A stretch of DNA of 64,000 bases from Amycolatopsis sp. A133 (GTDB taxonomy: Bacteria; Actinomycetota; Actinomycetes; Mycobacteriales; Pseudonocardiaceae). Below are positions 7,424-16,044 of the stretch, in pieces. The stretch spans positions 1 to 64,000 of the forward strand of contig NZ_JAVHJU010000075.1 of the NCBI RefSeq assembly GCF_031082405.1, written 5' to 3'. Positions within the stretch are counted from its first letter, which is position 1, and each line of letters starts with the position of its first letter. The notes beneath the pieces were generated by a model. The model did not search any database and was not told the DNA's origin. It worked only from the letters and a program-made list of their open reading frames with translations. A program made the translations under genes and the position numbers.

Positions 7424-8943
7424 GAAAGCTCGACTCCTTCGATGTCGGCCACGAGGTCGCCGTCGGACCACCCGGCCTGGTGTTCGGCGACCACGGCCCC
7501 GGCGCGCAGCACCAGGACCCGGTCGCTCAGGCGCAGGTCGTCGAGCTCGTCGCTGACGATCAGCACCGCCTTGCCCTCGGCGCGCACCCGGTCGACGACC
7601 GCGAGCAGCGCCTCCTTCGACTTCACGTCCACCCCCGCGGTCGGGTTGATCAGCACGAGCACCCGCGGATCGCTCAGCAACGCCCGCGCCAGCACGACCT
7701 TCTGCTGGTTGCCACCGGACAGGTCCGACACCGGCTGGTCGGCACCCGCGGCCACGATGCCGTAGTCCTCGAGCGCCTGCGACGCCTTCGCGTAGCGCGT
7801 CGCCGGGGACGCGATCCCGCCGCGGCCCAGCTTGTCCAAAATGGACATCGTCGTGTTGTCGGCGATCGAGTGCGCCAGCACCAGGCCTTCGTGGTGCCGG
7901 TCGCGCGGCACGCAGCCGATGCCCGCCCGGATGGCCGCCGGGATGTCGCCGGGCCGCAGCGGCGAGCCGTCGACGTGGATCGTGCCCGCCGACGGGGTCC
8001 GCAGGCCGTAGACCGTCTCGGCGACCTGGTGCTTGCCGCTGGCGTTGCTGCCCGCGAGCCCGACCACCTCACCGCGGCGGAGGCGGAAGGAGACACCGGA
8101 GAAGCCGTCGCCGGAGAGCCCGTCGACCGCCAGGATCTCGGCGGCGGCGTCGTCGAGCGATTCCCGCGTGGCCGCGTCACGCACCGACAGGCCGCCCGGC
8201 TCGCCGGTCATCGCGTCGACCAGTTCCGCGCGGCCCACTTCGGCGACCGGTGCGGTGAGGACGTGCCTCGCGTCGCGAAGGACCGTGACGGCCTGGCAGA
8301 CCTCGTACACCTCGTGCAGGTGGTGCGAGATGAACAGGAACGTCACCCCGCCCGCCTGCATCTGGCGCATCCGCTCGAAGAGCCGCTCGATGGCCTGCTT
8401 GTCCAGCTGCGCGGTCGGCTCGTCGAGGACGATGAACCGGGCGCCGTAGGACAGCGCGCGGGCGATCTCGACGAACTGCCGGTCCTCGACCGAAAGGTCC
8501 CCCGCGGGGGTGTCGACGTCGACGTGGACGTCCCACGAATCGAGCAGCTCACGGGCCTTGCGCCGCAACGACTTCCAGCCGATCGCGAAGCCGCCGCCCG
8601 CCTGCCGGTTGAGGAACAGGTTCTCGGCGACGGTGAGCTGCGGGACGACCATCGCGTGCTGGTACACGCAGGCGACGCGGGCCTTCCAGTCCTCTTGCCT
8701 GGACAAGGGCGGGGCCGGCTCGCCGGCGAACTCGACGTGCCCGGTGTCCGTGGCGGACAGGCCGGTGAGGATGGAGACGAGCGTCGACTTGCCGGCCCCG
8801 TTGCGCCCGACGAGCGCGTGCGACTCGCCGGGGTGCACGGTGAGGCTGACGTCGTGGAGCGCCACGGTCGGGCCGTAGCGCTTTCCGACACCTACGGCGC
8901 TGACCACTCCGGCGGCGGGTTCGCCGGCGGGCAGCGCGGTCAC
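7420..8943 (-). CDS. Sugar ABC transporter ATP-binding protein, two NBDs (RbsA/MglA type)
   Basis: A 507-residue double ATPase. NBD1 has a full Walker A (VGRNGAGKST) and LVLDEPTAQLDK-type Walker B. NBD2 has the degenerate Walker A GSNASGKHQ, signature LSGGNQQK and INPTAGVDVKSK in place of the DEPT motif, the asymmetry normal for this family. It powers uptake of a monosaccharide, inferred to be L-fucose. GTG at 8943 overlaps the binding-protein stop. Confidence 0.9.
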   Translation of the reverse strand: MTALPAGEPAAGVVSAVGVGKRYGPTVALHDVSLTVHPGESHALVGRNGAGKSTLVSILTGLSATDTGHVEFAGEPAPPLSRQEDWKARVACVYQHAMVVPQLTVAENLFLNRQAGGGFAIGWKSLRRKARELLDSWDVHVDVDTPAGDLSVEDRQFVEIARALSYGARFIVLDEPTAQLDKQAIERLFERMRQMQAGGVTFLFISHHLHEVYEVCQAVTVLRDARHVLTAPVAEVGRAELVDAMTGEPGGLSVRDAATRESLDDAAAEILAVDGLSGDGFSGVSFRLRRGEVVGLAGSNASGKHQVAETVYGLRTPSAGTIHVDGSPLRPGDIPAAIRAGIGCVPRDRHHEGLVLAHSIADNTTMSILDKLGRGGIASPATRYAKASQALEDYGIVAAGADQPVSDLSGGNQQKVVLARALLSDPRVLVLINPTAGVDVKSKEALLAVVDRVRAEGKAVLIVSDELDDLRLSDRVLVLRAGAVVAEHQAGWSDGDLVADIEGVELS

Positions 8944-9983
8944 AGGTTGTTCCCCCAGAGGGCCTTGTCGTCCACGTTGTCCTTGGTGATGACGGGCGCG
9001 GGCAGCTGGTCCTCGAGGATGCCGGGGCTGATCTCCACGATGGTGCTGCCGTGGTCGGTCGGCCCGGCCTTGAACGTCTCGCCGGCCATGGCCTTCTTCA
9101 GCCAGTACAGGCCGTACTTCGCGTAGGAGTCGGCCGGCTGGGACACGGTGGCGTCGAGCTCGCCGGCGCGGATCGCGGCCAGCTCCTGCGGGATGCCGTC
9201 GTTGGAGACGAGCACGATGTGCTTCGGGTCCCCGACCGGGAAGAACAGGTTCTTGCGCTTGAGGGCCTGCTCGGTCGGGGCCAGGTAGACACCGCCGGCC
9301 TGCATGTAGACGCCCTTGATGTCCGGGTTCGCGGTCAGCATGCTGTCCAGCCCGGAGGACGCCTTGTCGGCCTTCCACTCGGCCGGGATCTCCAGCACCT
9401 GCACGCCGGGGTACTTCTGCTTCATGCAGTCGCGGAAGGCTTCCGAGCGGTCGCGGCCGTTGACCGAGGCCAGGTCGCCCATGATCTGCACGACTTTGCC
9501 CGACTTGACCTTAGCGCCGATCGCGTCGCAGGCCTTGGTGCCGTAGGCCTTGTTGTCGGCCCGCACCACCATGGCGACCTTGCCGCTTTCGGGGGCGACG
9601 TCCACGGCGACGACCGGCACGCCCTTGTTCTCCGCCTGCTTGAGCCCGGCGACGATGGCGGCCGAGTCCAGCGGCGTCACGACCAGGCCCTTGACGCCCT
9701 GGTTGAGGAAGGTGCCGATGTCGGTGATCAGCTTCGCGGGGTCGCTGTCGGCGTTGACCGTCGGGAGGACGTCGACGCCCTCTTGCTGGGCCATCTTCGG
9801 CACGTAGTTGTTGTAGGCCTGCCAGAACGGCGAGGTCAGCAGGGGCAGCGTCGCGCCGACCTTGCCGCCGGCGCCGCCACCCGCCGCGGGTGCCGCGGCA
9901 TTGTCCTTGGTGGACCCGCAGGCGGCCAGGGCCAGGCCGCAGACGGCGGCCGTGGCGGCCACCTGAATCACCCTTGTACGCAC
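8940..9983 (-). CDS. Sugar ABC transporter substrate-binding lipoprotein (CUT2)
   Basis: A 347-residue periplasmic-binding-protein type I fold. The signal peptide ends in a lipobox (LALAAC) with the acylated cysteine at residue 22, followed by a Gly/Ala-rich linker. The sugar-binding pattern is present, for example VTPLDSAAIVAGLKQAENKGVPVVAVD. GTG start at 9983 with AAGGAGG upstream. It follows the SDR gene by 36 bases, so it is likely co-transcribed with the catabolic genes. It should capture the cluster's sugar outside the membrane. Confidence 0.9.
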   Translation of the reverse strand: MRTRVIQVAATAAVCGLALAACGSTKDNAAAPAAGGGAGGKVGATLPLLTSPFWQAYNNYVPKMAQQEGVDVLPTVNADSDPAKLITDIGTFLNQGVKGLVVTPLDSAAIVAGLKQAENKGVPVVAVDVAPESGKVAMVVRADNKAYGTKACDAIGAKVKSGKVVQIMGDLASVNGRDRSEAFRDCMKQKYPGVQVLEIPAEWKADKASSGLDSMLTANPDIKGVYMQAGGVYLAPTEQALKRKNLFFPVGDPKHIVLVSNDGIPQELAAIRAGELDATVSQPADSYAKYGLYWLKKAMAGETFKAGPTDHGSTIVEISPGILEDQLPAPVITKDNVDDKALWGNNL

Positions 9984-10019
9984 AGCATCCTCCTTGATGA
10001 CGGCGGGGAATCAAGTCTT

Positions 10020-10766
10020 CTAGTCGTGGTGCACCGGGCCGCGAGGACGCAGGCCGTACATGCCGCCGTCGACCGCGAGGGCCGTGCCGGTGGTCGAGGC
10101 GGAGAGGGGACTGGCGAGGTAGGCGATCGCGTTCGCGACCTCGCCGGCGGTGACCAGCCGGCCCATCGGCTGGCGGGCCGCGAGGGCCGCGCGTTCGGCC
10201 GCCGGGTCTTCGGCGGCGTCGAGCAGCCGGCCCACCCAGGGGGTGTCCGCCGTGCCCGGGCACACGCAGTTGACGCGGATGCGGTCGGGCAGGTGGTCGG
10301 TCGCCATGGCCAGGGTCAGCGAGAGCACCGCGCCCTTGGTGGCCGAGTAGAGCGCGCGGTTGGGCAGGCCGGCCCAGGCCGCGATGGAGCAGGTGTTCAC
10401 GATCGCCGCGGACGGCGACTTCTTGAGGTGCGGCAGCGCGGCGCGCGCGAGGCGGACCATGCCGACGACGTTGACGTCGAACACGCGGTGCCACTCGTCG
10501 TCGTCGTTGGCCGTGACGTCGCCCTGCGCGCCGATCCCGGCGTTGTTGACGAGGATGTCGAGGCGTCCGAAGCGCTCCACGACGGCGTCGATCGCTTCTC
10601 GGACTTCGTCGTCGGAAGAGACGTCGCAACGGAAGCCGTCGTCCTCGGGTTTCAGGTCGAGCACGGCCACCTGCGCGCCGCGTTCGGCCAGCAAGGTCGC
10701 GACGGCCTGGCCGATGCCCGAGGCGCCTCCGGTGACGGCGGCCACCAGGCCCTCGAATTCACTCAC
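10020..10766 (-). CDS. SDR oxidoreductase, 2-keto-3-deoxy-L-fuconate dehydrogenase-like
   Basis: A 248-residue classical short-chain dehydrogenase. Cofactor motif TGGASGIG (residues 12-19), NNAG, catalytic Ser of NTCSIAAWAG and YSATK (Tyr-x-x-x-Lys). Asp at the end of beta-2 (VLDLK) suggests NAD preference. In the L-fucose route it oxidises 2-keto-3-deoxy-L-fuconate to the 2,4-diketo acid. The GTG start overlaps the dehydratase gene by 8 bases. Substrate is assigned from its place between dehydratase and hydrolase genes. Confidence 0.82.
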   Translation of the reverse strand: MSEFEGLVAAVTGGASGIGQAVATLLAERGAQVAVLDLKPEDDGFRCDVSSDDEVREAIDAVVERFGRLDILVNNAGIGAQGDVTANDDDEWHRVFDVNVVGMVRLARAALPHLKKSPSAAIVNTCSIAAWAGLPNRALYSATKGAVLSLTLAMATDHLPDRIRVNCVCPGTADTPWVGRLLDAAEDPAAERAALAARQPMGRLVTAGEVANAIAYLASPLSASTTGTALAVDGGMYGLRPRGPVHHD

Positions 10767-12063
10767 TTGCGGTCTCCGTCCACTCGGGACCGTCCGGGAA
10801 GCGGAACCGGCGCAGCGTGGCGTCGTGCATGCGCGCGGAGAACCCGGGTGCGGTCGGGGCCAGGTACCGGCCGTGCTCGACGACGGCCGGGTCGGTGAAG
10901 TGCTCGTGCAGGTGGTCGACCCACTCGATGGACCGGTCCGCGTCGGTGCCGGACACCGCCACGAAGTCGAACATCGACAGGTGCCGGACGAGCTCGCAGA
11001 GGCCGACGCCGCCGGCGTGCGGGCACACCGGGACGCCGAACTTCGTGGCCAGCAGCAGGATCGCGAGGTTTTCGTTGAATCCGCCGACGCGGGCGGCGTC
11101 CAGCTGCAGCACCGAAATCGCGTTCGCCTGCAGCAGCTGCTTGAACACCACCCGGTTCTGGACGTGCTCGCCGGTGGCGATCTTGATCGGCGCGAGGGCC
11201 TTCGCGATCGCCGCGTGGCCGAGGATGTCGTCCGGGGAGGTCGGCTCCTCGATCCAGTACGGGTCGAACGGCGCCAGCGCGGTCATCCAGGTGACCGCGG
11301 CGGAGACGTCCCAGCGCTGGTTGGCGTCGACGGCGATCCGGATGTCGTCGCCGACGGTCTCGCGCGCCAGCTTCATCCGGCGGACGTCGTCCTCGAGGTT
11401 GCCGCCGACCTTGAGCTTGATCATCCCGAAGCCGTCGGCGACAGCCTGTTCGGCCAGCCGCACCAGCTTCGCGTCCGCGTACCCGAGCCAGCCGGGCGAG
11501 GTGCTGTAGGCGCGGTAGCCGTTCGCTTCGAGCTGCTTCGTGCGCTCCGCGCGGCCGGGTTCCGCGCGACGCAGGATGTCGAGGGCTTCGGCTTCGGTGA
11601 GGGCGTCGGAGAGGTACCGGAAGTCGACGAGGCTGACGAGCTCCTCGGGGGTCATCCGCGCCGCGAACTGCCAGACCGGCAGGCCGGCGCGGCGCGCGGC
11701 GAGGTCCCACGCGGCGTTGACCACCGCCCCGACCGCCATGTGCGCGACCCCCTTTTCCGGGCCCAGCCAGCGGAACTGCGAGTCGCCGACGAGCGTGCGG
11801 CTCAGGTCTCCGAGCCCGGCCGCGTCCTCCGGGACCTCCCGGCCGACGACGTGCGGGGCGAGCGCGCGGATCGCGGCGGCCTGGACGTCGTTGCCGCGGC
11901 CGATGGTGAACGCGAGGCCGTAGCCGTCCGGGCCGCCGTCGGCGTGCAGCACGACGTAGGCGGCGGAGTAGTCCGGGTCGGGGTTCATCGCGTCCGAGCC
12001 GTCCAGCTCCCTCGACGTCGGGAACCGGACGTCGAGGACCTCCATGCCGATGATCTTCGCCAT
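10759..12063 (-). CDS. L-fuconate dehydratase (enolase superfamily)
   Basis: A 434-residue enolase-superfamily dehydratase, the right length for fuconate dehydratase. Catalytic and metal features are visible: IKLKVGG (Lys-x-Lys), RIAVDANQRW, WIEEPTSPDD and ATGEHVQNRVVFKQLL. The C-terminal signature VCPHAGGVGLCELVRHLSMF is strongly like bacterial fuconate dehydratase and human ENOSF1. It removes water from L-fuconate to give 2-keto-3-deoxy-L-fuconate. The start follows the FAH gene stop by 2 bases. This is the most substrate-diagnostic gene of the cluster. Confidence 0.9.
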   Translation of the reverse strand: MAKIIGMEVLDVRFPTSRELDGSDAMNPDPDYSAAYVVLHADGGPDGYGLAFTIGRGNDVQAAAIRALAPHVVGREVPEDAAGLGDLSRTLVGDSQFRWLGPEKGVAHMAVGAVVNAAWDLAARRAGLPVWQFAARMTPEELVSLVDFRYLSDALTEAEALDILRRAEPGRAERTKQLEANGYRAYSTSPGWLGYADAKLVRLAEQAVADGFGMIKLKVGGNLEDDVRRMKLARETVGDDIRIAVDANQRWDVSAAVTWMTALAPFDPYWIEEPTSPDDILGHAAIAKALAPIKIATGEHVQNRVVFKQLLQANAISVLQLDAARVGGFNENLAILLLATKFGVPVCPHAGGVGLCELVRHLSMFDFVAVSGTDADRSIEWVDHLHEHFTDPAVVEHGRYLAPTAPGFSARMHDATLRRFRFPDGPEWTETASE

Positions 12064-12065
12064 GG

Positions 12066-12917
12066 TCAGGCCTGCCTCGCGGTCTGGCGCTGCCGCCCGA
12101 GACCGTCGATTTCGAGCTCGATGACATCCCCGTCGCGCAGGTACGGCTTCGGGTCGGGCTGCCCGAGCGCGACCCCTTCGGGGGTGCCGGTGTTGATCAG
12201 GTCGCCGGGCCGCAGCACCATCACCTGGCTCAGGTGGTGGACGATCTCGGCGACGCCGAAGATCATGTCCTTGGTCGACGAGTCCTGCTTCTTCTCGCCG
12301 TTGACCCACAGCCGCAGGCCGAGGTCCTGCGGGTCGGGCACCTCGCCCGCCGGGATCAGCGCGGGGCCGAGCGGGTTGAAGTTCTCGCACGACTTGCCCT
12401 TGTCCCACTGGGCGGTGCGGAACTGCAGCGCCCGCTCGGAAACGTCGTTCGAGACGACGTACCCGGCGACGTACTCCAGGGCTTCGTCGACGCTGCCGAG
12501 GTAGCGCGCGGTCTTGCCGATGACGACGCCGAGTTCGACCTCCCAGTCGGTGCTGACCGAGCCGCGCGGGATGAGGACGTCGTCGGCCGGGCCGACCACG
12601 ACGTCCGGCGCCTTCATGAAGACGACGGGCTCGGTCGGCGGCGTCGCGCCGGTCTCTTCGGCGTGGCGGCGGTAGTTCATGCCGATGCAGACGACCTTGC
12701 CGGGCTGGGCGATGGGCGAACCGACGCGCAGGCCCTCGACCCCGGCCTCCGGCAGTTCCCCGGCGGCGAGCGCGGCGGCCGCGCGCGCGATCCCGTCCGC
12801 GGCGAGGAAGCCGCCGTCGACGTCGGCGGTCAGCCCGCCGAGCTCGTAGGTCGTGCCGTCGCCGGCCCGCACGAACGGACGCTCACTTCCCGGCTCCCCG
12901 AGGCGCACAAGCTGCAC
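12066..12917 (-). CDS. Fumarylacetoacetate hydrolase-family protein (2,4-diketo-3-deoxy-L-fuconate hydrolase-like)
   Basis: A 283-residue FAH-fold hydrolase. Metal-binding carboxylates are seen in DWEVELGVVIG, and the motifs CIGMNYRRHAEETG, GYVVSNDVSERALQ and GDLINTGTPEGVALGQ are typical. In the route encoded here it would split the diketo acid to pyruvate and L-lactate. The GTG at 12917 is preferred because GAAGGGAA precedes it by about 6 bases. It is the first gene of the larger catabolic and transport operon, with a candidate operator 29 bases upstream. Confidence 0.87.
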   Translation of the reverse strand: MQLVRLGEPGSERPFVRAGDGTTYELGGLTADVDGGFLAADGIARAAAALAAGELPEAGVEGLRVGSPIAQPGKVVCIGMNYRRHAEETGATPPTEPVVFMKAPDVVVGPADDVLIPRGSVSTDWEVELGVVIGKTARYLGSVDEALEYVAGYVVSNDVSERALQFRTAQWDKGKSCENFNPLGPALIPAGEVPDPQDLGLRLWVNGEKKQDSSTKDMIFGVAEIVHHLSQVMVLRPGDLINTGTPEGVALGQPDPKPYLRDGDVIELEIDGLGRQRQTARQA

Positions 12918-12945
12918 GGATATTCCCTTCACCCACACCGACCAG

Positions 12946-12956
12946 ACATCCGATGT
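12946..12956. promoter_or_regulatory. Candidate FadR-type operator ACATCCGATGT
   Basis: Perfect inverted repeat ACAT-CCG-ATGT upstream of the FAH gene, in the intergenic region shared with the efflux gene. A one-mismatch copy lies upstream of the other fucose operon and the regulator (5524). Sharing between the two operons is what makes it convincing. Confidence 0.55.
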
Positions 12957-13135
12957 ATATCGCAGTCGTGACCGCCGATCCAGAGCCGTCGCTCAATCCG
13001 TCACTGAATCGGTCGCAAAATTGGTCGGATCAGTCTCGGTTCACCACCCGGTCGACCACGGGGTGTCACCGATCACAACCGGAATAGGCCCGGCGCGTTC
13101 CCCGCTGGTCCCGTCGAGGGAACGAAAGGAAGCGG

Positions 13136-14338
13136 ATGACCACCACGGCGGAACGTACCGCGCCGGGACGGCGGGCGCAGCTGAAGTTCGTCCTCGTCCT
13201 GGGCGGCCTGACGGCGTTCGGGCCCCTGTCGATCGACATGTACCTGCCCGCGCTGCCGCGGATGGCGGCCGACCTGCACGCGGCGGACAGCACGGTGCAG
13301 CTGACGCTCAGCGCGTTCATCGTCGGGCTCGCGCTGGGCCAGCTGGTGCTCGGCCCGCTGTCGGACGCGGTGGGCCGTCGCCGTCCGCTGCTCGCGGGGC
13401 TCGTGCTGTACATCGTGGGCTCGGTGCTGTGCGCGGTGAGCCCGGACGCGTGGCTGCTGGTCGCGGCGCGCTTCGTGCAGTCCCTCGGCGCCGCGGCGGG
13501 CATCGTGATCGCGCGCGCCACCGTGCGGGACCTGTTCTCCGGGACCGCGATGACGAAGTTCTTCTCGACGTTGATGCTGGTCAGCGGGCTGGCCCCGATC
13601 CTGGCGCCGCTCATCGGCGGCCAGCTGCTGAACTGGACGTCCTGGCGCGGGGTGTTCGTCGTGCTGACGGCGTTCGGCGCGCTGCTGCTGGCCGTGGTGG
13701 TGTTCTTCCTGCCGGAGCCCGCTGCTTCACGGTCTTCTCTGCGGCTCGGCCAGGTGATGCGGACCTACGGGCGGCTGGCGCTGGACCGTTCGTTCGCGGG
13801 GTACGCGCTGGCGTCGGGGCTGCTGTTCGCGTCCTTGTTCGCCTACATCTCGGGCTCGTCGTTCGCGCTGCAGGGGGTGTACGGGCTGAGCCCGCAGGCG
13901 TACAGCGTGGTGTTCGGGGTGAACGGCATCGGGATCGTGCTGGCGGGCCAGCTCAACGGCCGCCTGGTGGGCCGGGTGCGCGAGCGGGCGCTGCTGCGGT
14001 CCGGCCTGCTGCTCGGCGTGGCCGGCGGCGCTTCGGTGCTGGTGTCGGTGTTCTTCCGGGCTCCGCTGGCCGTGCTGCTGGTGTCGCTGTTCCTGCTGGT
14101 GTCGAGCCTCGGCCTGGTGATGCCGAACGCGAGTTCGCTGGCGCTGGCGTCGCACGCGCGCTCGGCGGGAGCGGCTTCGGCGTTGCTGGGGGTCCTGCAG
14201 TTCGTGGTCGGCGCGGTGGCGACCCCGCTGGTCGGGCTGGGCGGCCCGGGGACCGCGGTGCCGATGGCCGCGACCATGGCGGGGTTCGCGGTGCTGGCGC
14301 TGGTGGCCTACCTCGCCTTGGCGCGGGAGCCGTCGTGA
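13136..14338 (+). CDS. Bcr/CflA family multidrug efflux MFS transporter
   Basis: A 400-residue transporter with 12 predicted helices. Family features are in the first half: GPLSIDMYLPALP at the N-terminus, GPLSDAVGRRRPLL (motif A) after helix 2 and QSLGAAAGIVIARA in helix 4. Members export chloramphenicol, bicyclomycin and similar drugs by proton antiport; the real substrate is unknown. AAAGGAAG lies 5 bases before the ATG. Its stop codon lies inside the palindrome at 14333-14376. Confidence 0.9.
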   Translation: MTTTAERTAPGRRAQLKFVLVLGGLTAFGPLSIDMYLPALPRMAADLHAADSTVQLTLSAFIVGLALGQLVLGPLSDAVGRRRPLLAGLVLYIVGSVLCAVSPDAWLLVAARFVQSLGAAAGIVIARATVRDLFSGTAMTKFFSTLMLVSGLAPILAPLIGGQLLNWTSWRGVFVVLTAFGALLLAVVVFFLPEPAASRSSLRLGQVMRTYGRLALDRSFAGYALASGLLFASLFAYISGSSFALQGVYGLSPQAYSVVFGVNGIGIVLAGQLNGRLVGRVRERALLRSGLLLGVAGGASVLVSVFFRAPLAVLLVSLFLLVSSLGLVMPNASSLALASHARSAGAASALLGVLQFVVGAVATPLVGLGGPGTAVPMAATMAGFAVLALVAYLALAREPS

Positions 14339-14376
14339 GTGTCAAGGCGGGTTAGAACCCGCCTCAACACTCACGA
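14333..14376. repeat. GTGAGTG-type palindrome holding two stop codons
   Basis: A 44-base imperfect inverted repeat: outer arms TCGTGAGTGT and ACACTCACGA, inner arms GGCGGGTT and AACCCGCC. The stop codon of the efflux gene (14336-14338) and that of the opposing small gene (14364-14366) both lie inside it. It resembles the element at 6320-6365 and likely acts as a two-way terminator. Confidence 0.78.
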
Positions 14377-14630
14377 GGGGAGGACAGGAGGCGCTCCAGC
14401 TCCTCGCCTGCCGGTTCGTGGCCGGCGTCGGCGATCCGCTGCAGCTCCAGGAGGTCGGCCGCCGCGACCGCGCGCCGGGTGAGCAGTTCGCCGGCGCGTT
14501 CGCAGCCTTCGTCCAGCAGCTCGCTCAGCTCTTCGACGTCTCCGCGGGCGTCCGCGAGGTCGGCCAGCCGGTCCAGGGCCGTTTCGTTGCCCTCGTCGGC
14601 CAGCGCGCGCAGGGTCTCGTGATCGGTCAT
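14364..14630 (-). CDS. Small acidic helical protein, function unknown
   Basis: An 88-residue, highly charged, predicted all-helical protein (MTDHETLRALADEGNETALD at the N-terminus). The Ala/Leu/Glu periodicity suggests two or three helix-turn-helix hairpins of the TPR or Sel1 style, but no named domain is recognised. It has one cysteine at residue 43 and one at the very C-terminus. It starts 15 bases from a perfect MerR-type palindrome and is divergent from that regulator, so it is probably a regulated target. The ATG is likely very close to the transcript start. Confidence 0.72.
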   Translation of the reverse strand: MTDHETLRALADEGNETALDRLADLADARGDVEELSELLDEGCERAGELLTRRAVAAADLLELQRIADAGHEPAGEELERLLSSPREC

Positions 14631-14644
14631 GCGGCCAGCTTGCA

Positions 14645-14665
14645 ACCTTGCCCCTGGGGCAAGGT
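14645..14665. promoter_or_regulatory. MerR-type operator, perfect palindrome
   Basis: A perfect 21-base palindrome: ACCTTGCCCC, central T, GGGGCAAGGT. It sits between the divergent small gene and the MerR gene. On the minus strand TTGACC (14668-14663) overlaps its edge as a -35 element, the placement expected for a promoter with the long spacer that MerR proteins activate. Confidence 0.75.
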
Positions 14666-14684
14666 CAAGTGCGAGGATGGCCGG

Positions 14685-15476
14685 GTGCTCACCATCGGAC
14701 AGCTCGCCGGGTACGTCGGGGTGACGACCAAGACGATCCGCTTCTACCACGCGAAGGGCCTGCTGCCCGAGCCGGACCGCGACAGCTCCGGCTACCGCCG
14801 CTACCGCGCTTCCGACGCGGTCGAGCTGATCAAGATCCGCACCCTCGCCGAGGCCGGCGTCCCGCTGGCCCGCATCCGCGAACTCCGCTCCGGCGACGGG
14901 CTCGCTTCGGCGCTCCGGCAGATCGACGACGACCTCACCGCCCGGATCGCCGGGTTGCGGGCCACCCGCTCCCGGCTGCGGCGCCTGGCTTCCGGCCGGT
15001 TGTCGCCCCTGCCGGACGAGGTGGTGGCCTCCCTCGCCCGGCTGCCGGACCTCGGGTTCAGCGAACGCTGGGTGACGCTGCAGAACGACCTGTGGACCCT
15101 CGTGTTCGCCACCCACCCGGAGACGGCTCGCACCAACTTCCGCGACCAGGCGGCGATGCTCGGCACCCCGGCCCTGCTCGCCGTGGTCCTCGAGTACGAC
15201 CGGATCCACGACCTCGACCCGCACGACCCCCGCGTCGACGCGCTGGCTTCGAAGCTCGTTTCGGCCACCCGGGCGCGGTACGGCGCGGAACTGCCTTCGT
15301 ACGAGCGGGGTTCCGCTATCCCGGCACTGGTGCAGGGCGCGGTCAACGCGTCGTCACCCGCTTGGCGGCGGCTCGACGCCTTGCTCCGGGAACGTCTCGC
15401 GAAGGCGTCACCCGTGCGTTCCCCGCAAGCCGTCGTCGATCGATCCCAGATCGACTCGCATGGCGTTCGCCAGTGA
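14685..15476 (+). CDS. MerR family transcriptional regulator
   Basis: A 263-residue regulator. The winged helix at residues 1-70 (LTIGQLAGYVGVTTKTIRFYHAKGLLPEP, then SGYRRYRASDAVELIKIRTL) is followed by the coiled-coil dimer helix and an unusually long C-terminal region of about 150 residues without a known effector fold. GTG start at 14685, 20 bases after the palindrome. No cysteine pair for metal binding is seen, so a small organic ligand is more likely. Its 3' end overlaps the next convergent gene by 69 bases. Confidence 0.85.
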   Translation: MLTIGQLAGYVGVTTKTIRFYHAKGLLPEPDRDSSGYRRYRASDAVELIKIRTLAEAGVPLARIRELRSGDGLASALRQIDDDLTARIAGLRATRSRLRRLASGRLSPLPDEVVASLARLPDLGFSERWVTLQNDLWTLVFATHPETARTNFRDQAAMLGTPALLAVVLEYDRIHDLDPHDPRVDALASKLVSATRARYGAELPSYERGSAIPALVQGAVNASSPAWRRLDALLRERLAKASPVRSPQAVVDRSQIDSHGVRQ

Positions 15477-15986
15477 CTCGAATGCGTCCACGGTGGGATC
15501 CCACACGTCGTCGAAGTTCCTCCCCTTCAGCTGCGAGTTGGGGCGCGCCAGCCAATCCCTGCTTGCTTGGAGCCGACCACCGAAAGTACGAGCCGTCGAG
15601 GTGACTTCCTCGGAAGCGATGACGACGCATGACGTGACGAGATCCTGCAACCGGCGCAAAGCGCCGGCCAGCTCGGTAACGGTTGCCGTCTGGCCACCTG
15701 CCGGACCGGCATAAGAGGCGGAGAGAGCCGTCACGGCATCCGCGAACACCTGGGTGATCTTCAGGTAGATCTCCGACCGCAACCCGAAAAGCAGCTTTCT
15801 GCGTTCCAGTTCGCGTTGATGCTCGAGCTCCTTGACGAACCTTTCCCGCTGGAGCTCCAGCTCGTTCGCCGATCGCCGGTTCGCGCTCCTCGTCGTCAAC
15901 CACGTGGTGATCGACGCCGTCAGGACGGCGACGATCGCCGTTGTCCCCGCAACTGCGATGGTCAGCCAAGCGGGCGTGTTGTTCAT
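15408..15986 (-). CDS. Membrane-anchored coiled-coil protein, unknown
   Basis: A 192-residue protein with one N-terminal transmembrane helix (about residues 7-30), then an Arg/Glu-rich coiled coil (about 33-68: ELELQRERFVKELEHQRELE) and a helical C-terminal domain. No family is recognised. Its base composition is slightly lower in GC and its codon use less strict than that of the neighbours, which would suit recent acquisition. It overlaps the end of the convergent MerR gene. Confidence 0.65.
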   Translation of the reverse strand: MNNTPAWLTIAVAGTTAIVAVLTASITTWLTTRSANRRSANELELQRERFVKELEHQRELERRKLLFGLRSEIYLKITQVFADAVTALSASYAGPAGGQTATVTELAGALRRLQDLVTSCVVIASEEVTSTARTFGGRLQASRDWLARPNSQLKGRNFDDVWDPTVDAFESLANAMRVDLGSIDDGLRGTHG

Positions 15987-16044
15987 GCGCCGAGACTACG
16001 TCGACACTTTCGCCACCCCGGGCCGGCCGATGCCGGCGAACGCC

